From: an uncultured Tolumonas sp. | GTDB lineage: Bacteria; Pseudomonadota; Gammaproteobacteria; Enterobacterales; Aeromonadaceae | Assembly: GCA_903931645.1 (NCBI GenBank) | Contig: CAIZDF010000102.1 | Location: forward strand, 1 to 5,948 | DNA: 5,948 nt | Reading direction: 5' to 3' | In this document: in pieces, positions 1-5,948 of the stretch | How the letters are laid out: each line of letters starts with the position of its first letter | Numbering within the stretch: the stretch's first letter is position 1 | Position numbers and translations under genes: made by a program | The notes under the pieces: model-generated | Told to the model about the DNA's origin: nothing | Databases searched by the model: none | The model's input: only the letters and a program-made list of their open reading frames with translations

Positions 1-23
1 AACTGATTTGTAAAAACCTATCT

Positions 24-28
24 GGAGG
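24..28 (+). promoter_or_regulatory. Ribosome binding site of the chemoreceptor gene
   Basis: GGAGG lies 4 nt upstream of the ATG at 33. It is a near-perfect Shine-Dalgarno match and supports that start. The 23 bases before it show no convincing promoter, so the promoter must lie upstream of the window. Confidence 0.8.
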
Positions 29-32
29 TTTC

Positions 33-2198
33 ATGCAATTCACATCGATACAATCCAAAATTGCGTTACTCGGAGGTCTATGTCTTCTTGTAACCGCTGC
101 ATCACTCGTCGGTTACAGTGTATATTCAGCTAATTCAATACAACATTTAGCATCTAAATATGGCAATAAAAAAGCTCAAGATGATGCGATGACAAATCTA
201 AAAAATTTAAGTGGTATGTATGCCGGAGAAATCAGATCGCAATTTGATTTAGCACTCTATTCAGCACGTGCATTGGCTCATGTATTCTCCGTTTCAAAAA
301 TGACTACGGAACAAAGCGGCAATCTTTCTATCGGACGTGACCAGATAAATGCCCTTTTATTAAACGAATTAAAAAATAACCCCGATTTCAATGGTACCTA
401 TTCATGCTGGGAACCCAATGCTATTGATAATAATGATTTGGCATTTAAAACTGGAGAAAAGGGTAATAATGCAGTCACCGGTCGATTTACACCCTACTGG
501 ACAAGAAACGCCGATGGCAAGATAGCGGTTCAACCGTTAGTTGAATATGACTCTGTTGCTAAACATTCTAACGGCGTCTTGAAAGGTGGTTGGTATATCA
601 CGCCACGAGATACGCACACTGAAAGTGTGCTTGGTCCCCTACTTTATATTGTGCAAGGAAAACAAGTCTGGCTAGCAACATTATCTGTACCTATTATAGC
701 TAATGGCAAATTCTATGGCGTTGCTGGTACAGATTATAATCTTGATTTTGTACAAAAAATTAGTCTAAAAGTGGATATGGAACTCTTCAATGGTCAGGGT
801 GAAGTATTCATTATTAGTGATCAAGGTTTAGTCATCGCAGACAGTAAACATCCCGATAAAATTGGCCAGTCAATGAAAGAAATCGTGGGTAAAGAATTTG
901 ATAAAGGGTTAAAGGTGATCCAATCTGGTCAAGGAAGTGCCAACATCGACCCTGAAGACGGTATAGCAGAAGTATTCTCTCCTATCGTTTTAGGGAAAAC
1001 GGGTAAACCTTGGGCTATTTATATCCGAGTACCTAAAGAAATCGTTCTGGCAGAATCTACAAAACTTAATGCGAATATGTACGCTCAAGCGACTAAAAAT
1101 ACCATCATGCAGGTCACTGTAGGGGTTGGGATCTCTATTTTGGTTATTTGTGTGTTGTGGTATTTCTCACGCTCATTGGCTCGCCCTATTCGCCATGCAG
1201 CTGAACTTGCGAAAATAATTCAAGAAGGTGATTTATCACAACGTTTAAATCATCATTCCAACGATGAAGTTGGCCAGTTATCTCAAGCATTAGATCGCAT
1301 GGCTGATAGCCTACAAGACCAAGTCGCGTTAGCTGAGCAGATATCTCAGGGCAAATTGAATTTAGAGGTTCATCTAGCCTCAGATAAAGATCAACTAGGT
1401 ATAGCTCTTAAACGCATGGTGAATACACTAAAAAGCTTGGTTGCAGATATTAAATCTAGTTCATCACTTATAAATAGTAATGCAGAGCAAGTATCTGGAC
1501 TAAGCCAAAATCTAGCCAGTGGTGCAACAGATTCCGCATCTGCCATTACGGAGATCAGTGCAACAATCACACAAATTGCAGCCCAAACTAGACAGAGTTC
1601 TGAAAATGCACATCGTGCTAATGATTTATCCCATGATGCACAAAAATCTGCTCAAAGTGGAAATCAAGTCATGGAAGAATTAATGGTTGCTATGCAAGAA
1701 ATCAATCAATCAGGCAAAGATATTACCAATATTATTAAAACAATCGACGATATTGCTACGCAGACCAATTTACTCGCATTGAATGCCGCTATAGAGGCAG
1801 CACGAGCCGGGCAACATGGACGAGGTTTTGCAGTTGTAGCTGATGAAGTTAGAAACTTAGCAGCAAGAAGTGCAGAAGCAGCCAAAAGAACAGCGTTATT
1901 GATCTCTGATTCATCACAAAGAACCATTAAAGGGATGGATTTAGCTGAAAAAACAGCAGGCTCGCTGAAAAATATCGTTTCAGGCGCAATCGAAGTATCA
2001 GCTTTAGTAGCCGATATCTCGTCTGCATCCAGTGAACAAGCTTCCGGTATTGAACAAATTAGTTTAGGGATTGGTCAAATTGATGAAATTACCCATCAAA
2101 ACAGCTCTGGCGCACGAGATTGCTCAACCGCAGCCCAAGATTTAAGTACTCAGGCAATCCACTTGAATAACTTGATCGGTAAATTTGATATCCAATAA
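33..2198 (+). CDS. Methyl-accepting chemotaxis protein (dCache-type sensor, tandem HAMP, MCP signalling domain)
   Basis: This is a complete 721-residue transmembrane chemoreceptor that senses a periplasmic ligand and controls the CheA kinase through CheW. Seen: TM1 at about residues 10-31, a periplasmic region at about 32-356, TM2 at about 357-378, and a HAMP domain at about 379-432 with the conserved proline P385 and a DEVGQL segment at 411-416. A second HAMP-like stretch follows at about 434-468 (ISQGKL, then DQLGIAL). The signalling hairpin covers about 470-721. Its tip at 577-609 has the family hallmark ([17 protein letters not shown], then [12 protein letters not shown]). The sensor reads as a double Cache fold, with GRFTPYWTR at 150-158, [10 protein letters not shown] at 185-194 and a GVAGTD strand ending at D234. 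These motifs recur in gammaproteobacterial dCache receptors, but I cannot assign the ligand. The C-terminus (IGKFDIQ) lacks a CheR-tethering NWETF-like pentapeptide. The start is fixed by a GGAGG site. The gene seems to be transcribed alone, since a hairpin follows it. Confidence 0.95.
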   Translation: MQFTSIQSKIALLGGLCLLVTAASLVGYSVYSANSIQHLASKYGNKKAQDDAMTNLKNLSGMYAGEIRSQFDLALYSARALAHVFSVSKMTTEQSGNLSIGRDQINALLLNELKNNPDFNGTYSCWEPNAIDNNDLAFKTGEKGNNAVTGRFTPYWTRNADGKIAVQPLVEYDSVAKHSNGVLKGGWYITPRDTHTESVLGPLLYIVQGKQVWLATLSVPIIANGKFYGVAGTDYNLDFVQKISLKVDMELFNGQGEVFIISDQGLVIADSKHPDKIGQSMKEIVGKEFDKGLKVIQSGQGSANIDPEDGIAEVFSPIVLGKTGKPWAIYIRVPKEIVLAESTKLNANMYAQATKNTIMQVTVGVGISILVICVLWYFSRSLARPIRHAAELAKIIQEGDLSQRLNHHSNDEVGQLSQALDRMADSLQDQVALAEQISQGKLNLEVHLASDKDQLGIALKRMVNTLKSLVADIKSSSSLINSNAEQVSGLSQNLASGATDSASAITEISATITQIAAQTRQSSENAHRANDLSHDAQKSAQSGNQVMEELMVAMQEINQSGKDITNIIKTIDDIATQTNLLALNAAIEAARAGQHGRGFAVVADEVRNLAARSAEAAKRTALLISDSSQRTIKGMDLAEKTAGSLKNIVSGAIEVSALVADISSASSEQASGIEQISLGIGQIDEITHQNSSGARDCSTAAQDLSTQAIHLNNLIGKFDIQ

Positions 2199-2204
2199 CC
2201 TAAT

Positions 2205-2242
2205 GGGGTGGCGCACTTACATGATGTGCCACTCTTATTTAG
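2205..2242 (+). terminator. Probable rho-independent terminator of the chemoreceptor gene
   Basis: An imperfect hairpin begins 7 nt after the MCP stop codon. G2206-G2211 pairs with C2229-C2234 (including one G-T pair), and C2214-C2216 pairs with G2226-G2228. A two-base CG bulge (2212-2213) interrupts the 5' arm, and the loop is 9 nt. The following tract (TCTTATTTAGCTTTAATTT) is T-rich but broken by other bases, so this would be a moderate rather than a strong terminator. Confidence 0.55.
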
Positions 2243-2280
2243 CTTTAATTTATTGATATGATTCAAGTTATATAAAAAAT

Positions 2281-2380
2281 ACCCCCTGCCCACACATTGC
2301 TTGTTAATCAACACTTAACTCCATCATGTAACGCTTAAACATTCTCCCATTTTCATCTCTAGCAGCAAACACCCACTTAA
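2281..2380 (+). other. C-rich, G-poor intergenic stretch (possible Rho-loading region)
   Basis: By direct count these 100 bases hold about 35 C and only 7 G on the + strand. They contain no gene and no obvious stem. A C-over-G bubble in untranslated RNA downstream of a gene is the known signature of Rho utilisation (rut) sites. Here it could stop readthrough from the chemoreceptor that escapes the imperfect hairpin at 2205-2242, insulating the efflux promoter. The composition is seen directly; the Rho role is inferred. Confidence 0.35.
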
Positions 2381-2399
2381 CTAGACAATGCTGCATAGT
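2380..2399 (+). promoter_or_regulatory. Putative operator 1, upstream of the -35 box
   Basis: The 20-bp site ACTAGACAATGCTGCATAGT is an imperfect palindrome of the form ACTAnnCAnnnnTGnnTAGT. It ends 5 bp before the predicted -35 hexamer. It matches the reverse complement of 2441-2460 at 17 of 20 positions. The size and symmetry suit a dimeric regulator of the MarR or TetR type, both common controllers of efflux operons. Neither the regulator nor a match to a known operator consensus can be shown from the window. Confidence 0.5.
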
Positions 2400-2404
2400 T
2401 TTGC

Positions 2405-2434
2405 TTGACAGAATATTCATGTCGGAGATATACA
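2405..2434 (+). promoter_or_regulatory. Predicted sigma70 promoter of the efflux operon
   Basis: A perfect -35 hexamer TTGACA (2405-2410) is followed by an 18-bp spacer and the -10 hexamer TATACA (2429-2434, 4 of 6 matches to consensus). Transcription should start near 2441, giving a 5' untranslated leader of about 34 nt before the ATG at 2475. The element sits exactly between the two operator-like sites, so bound regulator would probably block RNA polymerase. Confidence 0.65.
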
Positions 2435-2440
2435 TACATA

Positions 2441-2460
2441 ACAATACAGCACTGTCTAGT
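2441..2460 (-). promoter_or_regulatory. Putative operator 2, at the transcription start
   Basis: Read on the - strand this is ACTAGACAGTGCTGTATTGT, matching operator 1 at 17 of 20 positions. Its core, ACAG-CA-CTGT at 2446-2455, is a clean dyad. It covers roughly +1 to +20 of the predicted transcript and ends 3 bp before the ribosome binding site. Its centre lies 61 bp (close to six helical turns) from that of operator 1. Confidence 0.5.
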
Positions 2461-2463
2461 TAT

Positions 2464-2470
2464 AAGGTGG
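2464..2470 (+). promoter_or_regulatory. Ribosome binding site of the outer-membrane factor gene
   Basis: AAGGTGG lies 4 nt before the ATG at 2475 and is a good Shine-Dalgarno match. It favours 2475 over the in-frame ATG at 2532, which has only a weaker purine-rich GGAAAGAGA directly before it. Confidence 0.65.
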
Positions 2471-2474
2471 TTCG

Positions 2475-3944
2475 ATGGATAATTCTCCTGTAATTATTCA
2501 AGGGGTTTCGAGATTGATCGATGGAAAGAGAATGCGGAAATGGCTTCCGCTGTTTTCTATTAGCTCATTAGTATTAAACGCTTGCGCACACAGCCCTGAA
2601 TTAAATTCATCTTCGTTAAAATCACATTCAGATTATGTATTTGCCAATTCGTTTCACACAGGTAATAAAACGAGTTGGCCTGAAAACAAATGGTGGACGA
2701 GATACAATGACCCTGAATTAAATACCCTAATTGAGGAAGCAATAAATGATTCGCCATCATTAAAAGCAGCTGAAGCGAGATTAAAGGGAGCTGACGGTAT
2801 AGCGCAGCAAATTGGTGCAACCCGCTATATTCAATCAGGCATTTCTTTATCTGCATCAGAAAGTAAAGTTAGCTATCAATATCAAGCTTATGCAGCACCT
2901 AAGAATTGGAATGACTATGGCTCGGCTACTTTGAACTTTGGCTATGATTTTGATTTTTGGGGCAAAAACAAATCTGCTATAGCTGCGGCAACATCCGATT
3001 ATCTTGCTGAACAGGCAGAAGTTGCTGCCGCAAAATTAATGCTGTCTACAGCATTAACACAAACCTATGCGGAGCTAACTAGATTATATGCAAACCGCGA
3101 TACTGCCATCACGGCATTAGACATTCGAAATAAAACCGTCTCATTAATACAAAACAGATTTAATAATGGGCTAGAAACTAAAGGTGCCGTTCGTCAGGCA
3201 GAAGCTTTACGCGCTAATTCCGAAGCTGAACTATTTAGCATTGATGAATCTATCTCTTTACAAAAAAATGCCTTAGCAGCCTTATTAGGTAAAGGACCGG
3301 ATAGGGCACTGTCTATTTCCCGCCCTAATATCAAACTCGTCGCAGTCTTTGGTTTACCTAAAGAAGCAGGTGTTGGTTTATTAGGCCATCGCCCTGACAT
3401 TACTGCTTCACGATGTAGAGCGGAAGCTGCGAGCAAACGAATTGGCATTGCCAAAGCGCAGTTTTATCCCGATGTCAGCCTTTCCGTATTTATTGGTGTT
3501 CAATCTTTTCACTTAGATAATCTTACCAAAGCAGGAAATGATGCTGGCAGTATTGGCCCAGCCCTCTATTTACCGTTATTTACTGGTGGACGATTACAAG
3601 GCCAACTAACAACAGCGGAAGCAAATTACGAAGAAGCCGTTGCAAACTATAACAACACACTGACACAAGCATTCCATGATGTTGCGGATGTTGTGACCAG
3701 CTCTAAATCATTAACTGCTCGCATAGAAAAAACTCAAGACTCTGTGGATGCCGCTCAAGATGCGTATCAGATCGCTAATAACCGATATCGCGGCGGACTA
3801 GCCACTTATCTAGATGTTTTAACCGCGGAAGATGTTTTGCTTAATAGCCAAAAAGCATTGGTTAATTTGCAATCCAGAGCATTTTCTTTAGATGTTGCTT
3901 TGATCCACGCTCTTGGCGGTGGATATCAAGCTGCCCATTCTTGA
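2475..3944 (+). CDS. NodT/TolC-family outer-membrane efflux lipoprotein (OMF)
   Basis: This 489-residue protein is predicted to trimerise into the outer-membrane and periplasmic exit duct of the pump encoded by this operon. Seen: a hydrophobic signal segment at about residues 24-34, followed by an LNAC lipobox-like sequence with the lipidation cysteine at C37. Asn at -2 is slightly unusual. Two outer-membrane-efflux repeats follow. The first opens with WW at 73-74 and a DPELNTLIEEA helix. The second opens with HRPDITASR around R306-P307-D308, then IGIAKAQFYPDVSLS. This RPDI...FYP pattern is typical of NodT-type OMFs, and the length is normal for the family. The start is uncertain. ATG 2475 has the better ribosome binding site but gives a 19-residue extension before the signal peptide. 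ATG 2532 would give a compact lipoprotein signal (MRKWLPLF...). It is first in the operon, 20 nt before the adaptor gene. Substrates are unknown. Confidence 0.92.
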   Translation: MDNSPVIIQGVSRLIDGKRMRKWLPLFSISSLVLNACAHSPELNSSSLKSHSDYVFANSFHTGNKTSWPENKWWTRYNDPELNTLIEEAINDSPSLKAAEARLKGADGIAQQIGATRYIQSGISLSASESKVSYQYQAYAAPKNWNDYGSATLNFGYDFDFWGKNKSAIAAATSDYLAEQAEVAAAKLMLSTALTQTYAELTRLYANRDTAITALDIRNKTVSLIQNRFNNGLETKGAVRQAEALRANSEAELFSIDESISLQKNALAALLGKGPDRALSISRPNIKLVAVFGLPKEAGVGLLGHRPDITASRCRAEAASKRIGIAKAQFYPDVSLSVFIGVQSFHLDNLTKAGNDAGSIGPALYLPLFTGGRLQGQLTTAEANYEEAVANYNNTLTQAFHDVADVVTSSKSLTARIEKTQDSVDAAQDAYQIANNRYRGGLATYLDVLTAEDVLLNSQKALVNLQSRAFSLDVALIHALGGGYQAAHS

Positions 3945-3953
3945 TTTTGATAT

Positions 3954-3958
3954 AGGAG
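3954..3958 (+). promoter_or_regulatory. Ribosome binding site that sets the emrA start
   Basis: AGGAG lies 6 nt before the ATG at 3965, an ideal spacing. The in-frame TTG at 3959 directly abuts this site and so cannot use it. The start is therefore ATG 3965, not the two-codon-longer TTG form. Confidence 0.85.
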
Positions 3959-3964
3959 TTGAAT

Positions 3965-5140
3965 ATGTCTCAAATGAGTTCCGAATTAACCTTCGATCCG
4001 CTAACAGACAATATAGATACATCTGACAACACAGCACGAAAGAAAGGTTTTATCGTATTAGCCAGTTTGATTGCAATTGCTTGTGCTGGATACGGTACAT
4101 ATTGGTACCTTTTTGGTTCCCATTACATCACGACTGATAATGCATACACATCGACAGAGATAGCCGAAGTCACTCCCGCTGTTGGCGGTATTGTAAAAGC
4201 AGTAAATGTCATCGATACACAGCAGGTTAAAAAATGTGATGTTCTTGTAGTGATTGATGATACGGATGCAAAACTGGCGTTAGCACAGGCAGAAGCTGAA
4301 GTTGGATTAGCTAAACGACGGATCCGCAGTTATCAAGCAAATGATGAGGGCCTTGCAGCGCAAGTTAGCGCCCAGGAAGCTGAAAACCAAAAAGCTCAGG
4401 CAAATCTAAGTGCGGCACAAGCTGATCTTGCTCGTGCAGAGATAGATATAAAGCGCCGTGAGGCCTTGTTTGGTTCGGGTTCAGTATCTGGTGAGGAACT
4501 CACGAACTCAAAAAACGCCTTAGCTCAAGCTCAAGCACGGTTATCTGCTGCAAAAGCGGCTGTAGCTCAAAGCAGCGCGGGACGTTTATCTGTAATTGGT
4601 TCAAAAAAGGCAAATGCAGCTTTAATTAATGACACAACCGTAGAAAGTAATCCTGAAGTATTGCTAGCTAAGGCTCGGTACAATCAAGCTAAAATTGATT
4701 TAGAACGAACACAGATCAGAGCACCAATTGATGGTGTTGTTGCAAAGCGTCAGGTACAAATCGGTCGTCGAGTTCAAATCAGCGCACCATTACTATATAT
4801 CGTTCCCGTCAATGAAATGCATGTAGATGCTAATTTCAAAGAGGTTGAATTACGAGATGTGAAAATTGGTCAACCAGTAGAAGTCACTGCTGATCTTTAT
4901 GGTGATAAGACCGTTTACCATGGCGTAGTGAGCGGATTATCTGGTGGCACTGGCTCTGCGTTTTCAATGATCCCTGCACAAAATGCTACTGGTAACTGGA
5001 TCAAAGTTGTTCAACGCCTCCCCGTTCGTATCACTCTTAATCCTCAGGACTTAATCAGCCACCCACTTCAAGTCGGGTTATCAATGAAAACAACTATTGA
5101 TACTAAAGCTGAACCGTTATTGGTCAAGTCACACGATTGA
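3965..5140 (+). CDS. emrA: EmrA-type periplasmic adaptor (HlyD membrane-fusion family)
   Basis: This 391-residue membrane-fusion protein links the EmrB transporter in the inner membrane to the outer-membrane channel. Seen: a short cytoplasmic N-terminus, one membrane anchor at about residues 28-50, and the EmrA signature TTDNAYT at 56-62. The first half of the lipoyl/barrel-sandwich domain follows (VTPAVGGIV, then VLVVIDD to residue 99). A long Ala/Gln-rich coiled-coil hairpin covers about 100-205. Its tip carries the R-xxx-L-xxxxxx-S pattern (R164, L168, S175) known in adaptors that dock onto TolC-like channels. The second lipoyl half is DLERTQIRAPIDGVV from D245, followed by a beta-barrel to the C-terminus. 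One oddity is C91 in VKKCDVLVV, where the family normally has glycine (VxxGD). Length and order match E. coli EmrA (about 390 residues). The gene sits 20 nt after the OMF gene and 10 nt before the exporter gene, so all three are almost certainly cotranscribed. Confidence 0.93.
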   Translation: MSQMSSELTFDPLTDNIDTSDNTARKKGFIVLASLIAIACAGYGTYWYLFGSHYITTDNAYTSTEIAEVTPAVGGIVKAVNVIDTQQVKKCDVLVVIDDTDAKLALAQAEAEVGLAKRRIRSYQANDEGLAAQVSAQEAENQKAQANLSAAQADLARAEIDIKRREALFGSGSVSGEELTNSKNALAQAQARLSAAKAAVAQSSAGRLSVIGSKKANAALINDTTVESNPEVLLAKARYNQAKIDLERTQIRAPIDGVVAKRQVQIGRRVQISAPLLYIVPVNEMHVDANFKEVELRDVKIGQPVEVTADLYGDKTVYHGVVSGLSGGTGSAFSMIPAQNATGNWIKVVQRLPVRITLNPQDLISHPLQVGLSMKTTIDTKAEPLLVKSHD

Positions 5141-5150
5141 GACTATACAA

Positions 5151-5948
5151 ATGAATACATCAGTCATCGATAATTCTCCACCGCCTTTAATCGGTGGGAA
5201 ATTAGTTGCCGGAACCTTACTTCTAGCAATGGCAAATTTTCTTGCCATTCTGGATACCACAATTGCAAACGTTTCCGTCGCCAATATTGCCGGTAGCTTA
5301 GGCACATCAACCAGCCAAGGAACTTATGTTATCACCTCGTATGCTGTGGCAGAGGCAATTTCGGTTCCTCTAACTGGGTGGCTTGCATCACGGTTTGGCT
5401 CAATGAGAGTATTTGTTACCTGCTTTGTGCTTTTTGGGGTGTTTTCTGCATTGTGTGGTGTTGCAACCAGTATGAATATGTTGGTTGTTTTTCGTGTATT
5501 GCTCGGAGCCTGTGGTGGGCCAATGATGCCATTATCACAAACATTGATGATGCGTATTTACCCCAAAAATAAAAACCATGTTGCAATTGGTATCTGGAGT
5601 ATGACAACGCTGATTGCACCTATATTGGGGCCAATTCTCGGTGGAATATTATGTGATCAGTATAGTTGGCACTACATTTTCTTAATGAAAGCACCGTTTG
5701 CAATCATTGCAGGAATCATGTGCTGGAACATGCTAAGACAATATGAAACATCGTCGAAAAAATTACATATAGATCGAATCGGATTAGGGCTACTTATAAT
5801 ATCAGTAGCAGCACTTCAAATAATGCTAGATGAAGGAAAGGATCATGATTGGTTCTCATCACATGAAATCATTGCTCTTTCTATAATTGCTGTAATTGGA
5901 TTTTCCTGCTTTTTAATTTGGGAATTAACTGAAAAAGCGCCTATTGTA
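5151..5948 (+). CDS. emrB: EmrB-type DHA2 multidrug exporter (5' part; cut by window end)
   Basis: A reading frame runs from ATG 5151 to the last base with no stop, giving 266 codons. EmrB proteins are usually about 510 residues, so about half is present. The product is a proton-driven inner-membrane major facilitator with 14 TM helices, exporting hydrophobic drugs and uncouplers in E. coli. Seen: LDTTIANV at 34-41 in TM1 (motif D1), SQGTYVITSYAVAEAISVPL at 55-74, GWLASRFG at 76-83 (motif A), R115 and G119 of motif B in TM4, and PLSQ at 127-130. The antiporter motif C is WSMTTLIAPILGPILGG (149-165). Further on, QIMLDEGKDHDWFSS and the final WELTEKAPIV also follow the EmrB pattern. The Shine-Dalgarno is weak: only TGAGA overlapping the emrA stop codon, about 8 nt before ATG. 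This suggests translational coupling to emrA. The membrane-protein composition and intact motifs show it is a real gene, not a pseudogene. Confidence 0.92.
   Translation, partial: MNTSVIDNSPPPLIGGKLVAGTLLLAMANFLAILDTTIANVSVANIAGSLGTSTSQGTYVITSYAVAEAISVPLTGWLASRFGSMRVFVTCFVLFGVFSALCGVATSMNMLVVFRVLLGACGGPMMPLSQTLMMRIYPKNKNHVAIGIWSMTTLIAPILGPILGGILCDQYSWHYIFLMKAPFAIIAGIMCWNMLRQYETSSKKLHIDRIGLGLLIISVAALQIMLDEGKDHDWFSSHEIIALSIIAVIGFSCFLIWELTEKAPIV

Larger units (their letters stand above)
2378..2462. repeat. 16-bp inverted repeat flanking the efflux promoter
   Basis: The arm at 2378-2393 (TAACTAGACAATGCTG) is the reverse complement of the arm at 2447-2462 (CAGCACTGTCTAGTTA) except for one mismatch, A2388 opposite C2452. 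The outer ten base pairs are perfect. The arms are separated by 53 bp that contain the whole predicted promoter. Because the predicted transcription start lies near 2441, the left arm should not be in the transcript, so a DNA-level role is more likely than an RNA hairpin. Confidence 0.8.

Noticed and set aside
1706..1927. Open frame of 73 codons on the - strand
   Set aside because: It lies wholly inside the most conserved part of the MCP signalling domain and is explained by that gene's codon pattern. No recognisable protein or start signal.
2253..2276. TTGATA ... TATAAA as a second promoter
   Set aside because: The spacer is only 12 bp, too short for sigma70, and the TTGACA/TATACA pair nearer the gene is far better.
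2303..2315. Short dyad GTTAATCAAC in the intergenic region
   Set aside because: Only a few symmetric bases, no second copy seen, and too far from the promoter to interpret.
2560..2856. Open frame of 98 codons on the - strand
   Set aside because: Antisense to the OMF gene, with no family resemblance.
3194..3454. Open frame of 86 codons on the - strand
   Set aside because: Antisense shadow of the OMF second repeat. Composition mirrors the sense codons.
33..3944. Chemoreceptor and efflux pump as one functional system
   Set aside because: Separated by 276 bp with a terminator hairpin and an independent promoter. Adjacency alone is not evidence of a shared role.
3959..3964. TTG start at 3959 for emrA
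   Set aside because: It touches the AGGAG site directly, while ATG 3965 has the ideal 6-nt spacing.
5378..5619. Two short open frames, + strand 5378-5572 and - strand 5416-5619
   Set aside because: Both lie within the clear EmrB reading frame, which carries all expected DHA2 motifs across this stretch.

Overview
The window comes from a motile, AT-rich Gram-negative bacterium, most likely a gammaproteobacterium. The coding sequence looks roughly 40% GC by eye. It carries a full-length chemoreceptor, which implies a chemotaxis system, and an outer-membrane efflux protein, which implies two membranes. The EmrA/EmrB-type proteins closely follow the enterobacterial EmrAB pattern as I know it. I cannot name a genus from the sequence alone.

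Layout, all on the + strand. (1) 33-2198: a complete methyl-accepting chemotaxis protein with a periplasmic double-Cache-type sensor, a HAMP domain, a second HAMP-like segment and a standard signalling hairpin. Its promoter lies outside the window. (2) 2199-2474: a 276-bp intergenic region. It holds an imperfect terminator hairpin just after the chemoreceptor, then about 100 nt that are very C-rich and G-poor (possible Rho loading), then a good sigma70-type promoter. That promoter is flanked by two related 20-bp near-palindromic sites in opposite orientation. (3) 2475-5948: a tight operon for a tripartite drug efflux pump. It encodes a NodT/TolC-type outer-membrane lipoprotein, an EmrA/HlyD-type membrane-fusion protein, and an EmrB-type 14-TM DHA2 major-facilitator exporter that is cut by the window edge after 266 codons.

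The three pump genes supply a full path from the inner membrane to outside the cell. EmrB uses the proton gradient to take up substrate, EmrA bridges the periplasm, and the OMF is the exit channel. E. coli EmrAB borrows TolC, whereas this operon carries its own dedicated channel. No regulator gene is visible in the window.

The genes are ordinary members of known families. The most interesting signal is the paired operator-like architecture around the pump promoter (2378-2462): 16-bp inverted arms with one mismatch, whose parent 20-mers match at 17 of 20 positions. I read this as a binding-site pair for an unidentified efflux regulator. A small mobile element with TA-flanked inverted repeats is a weaker alternative.
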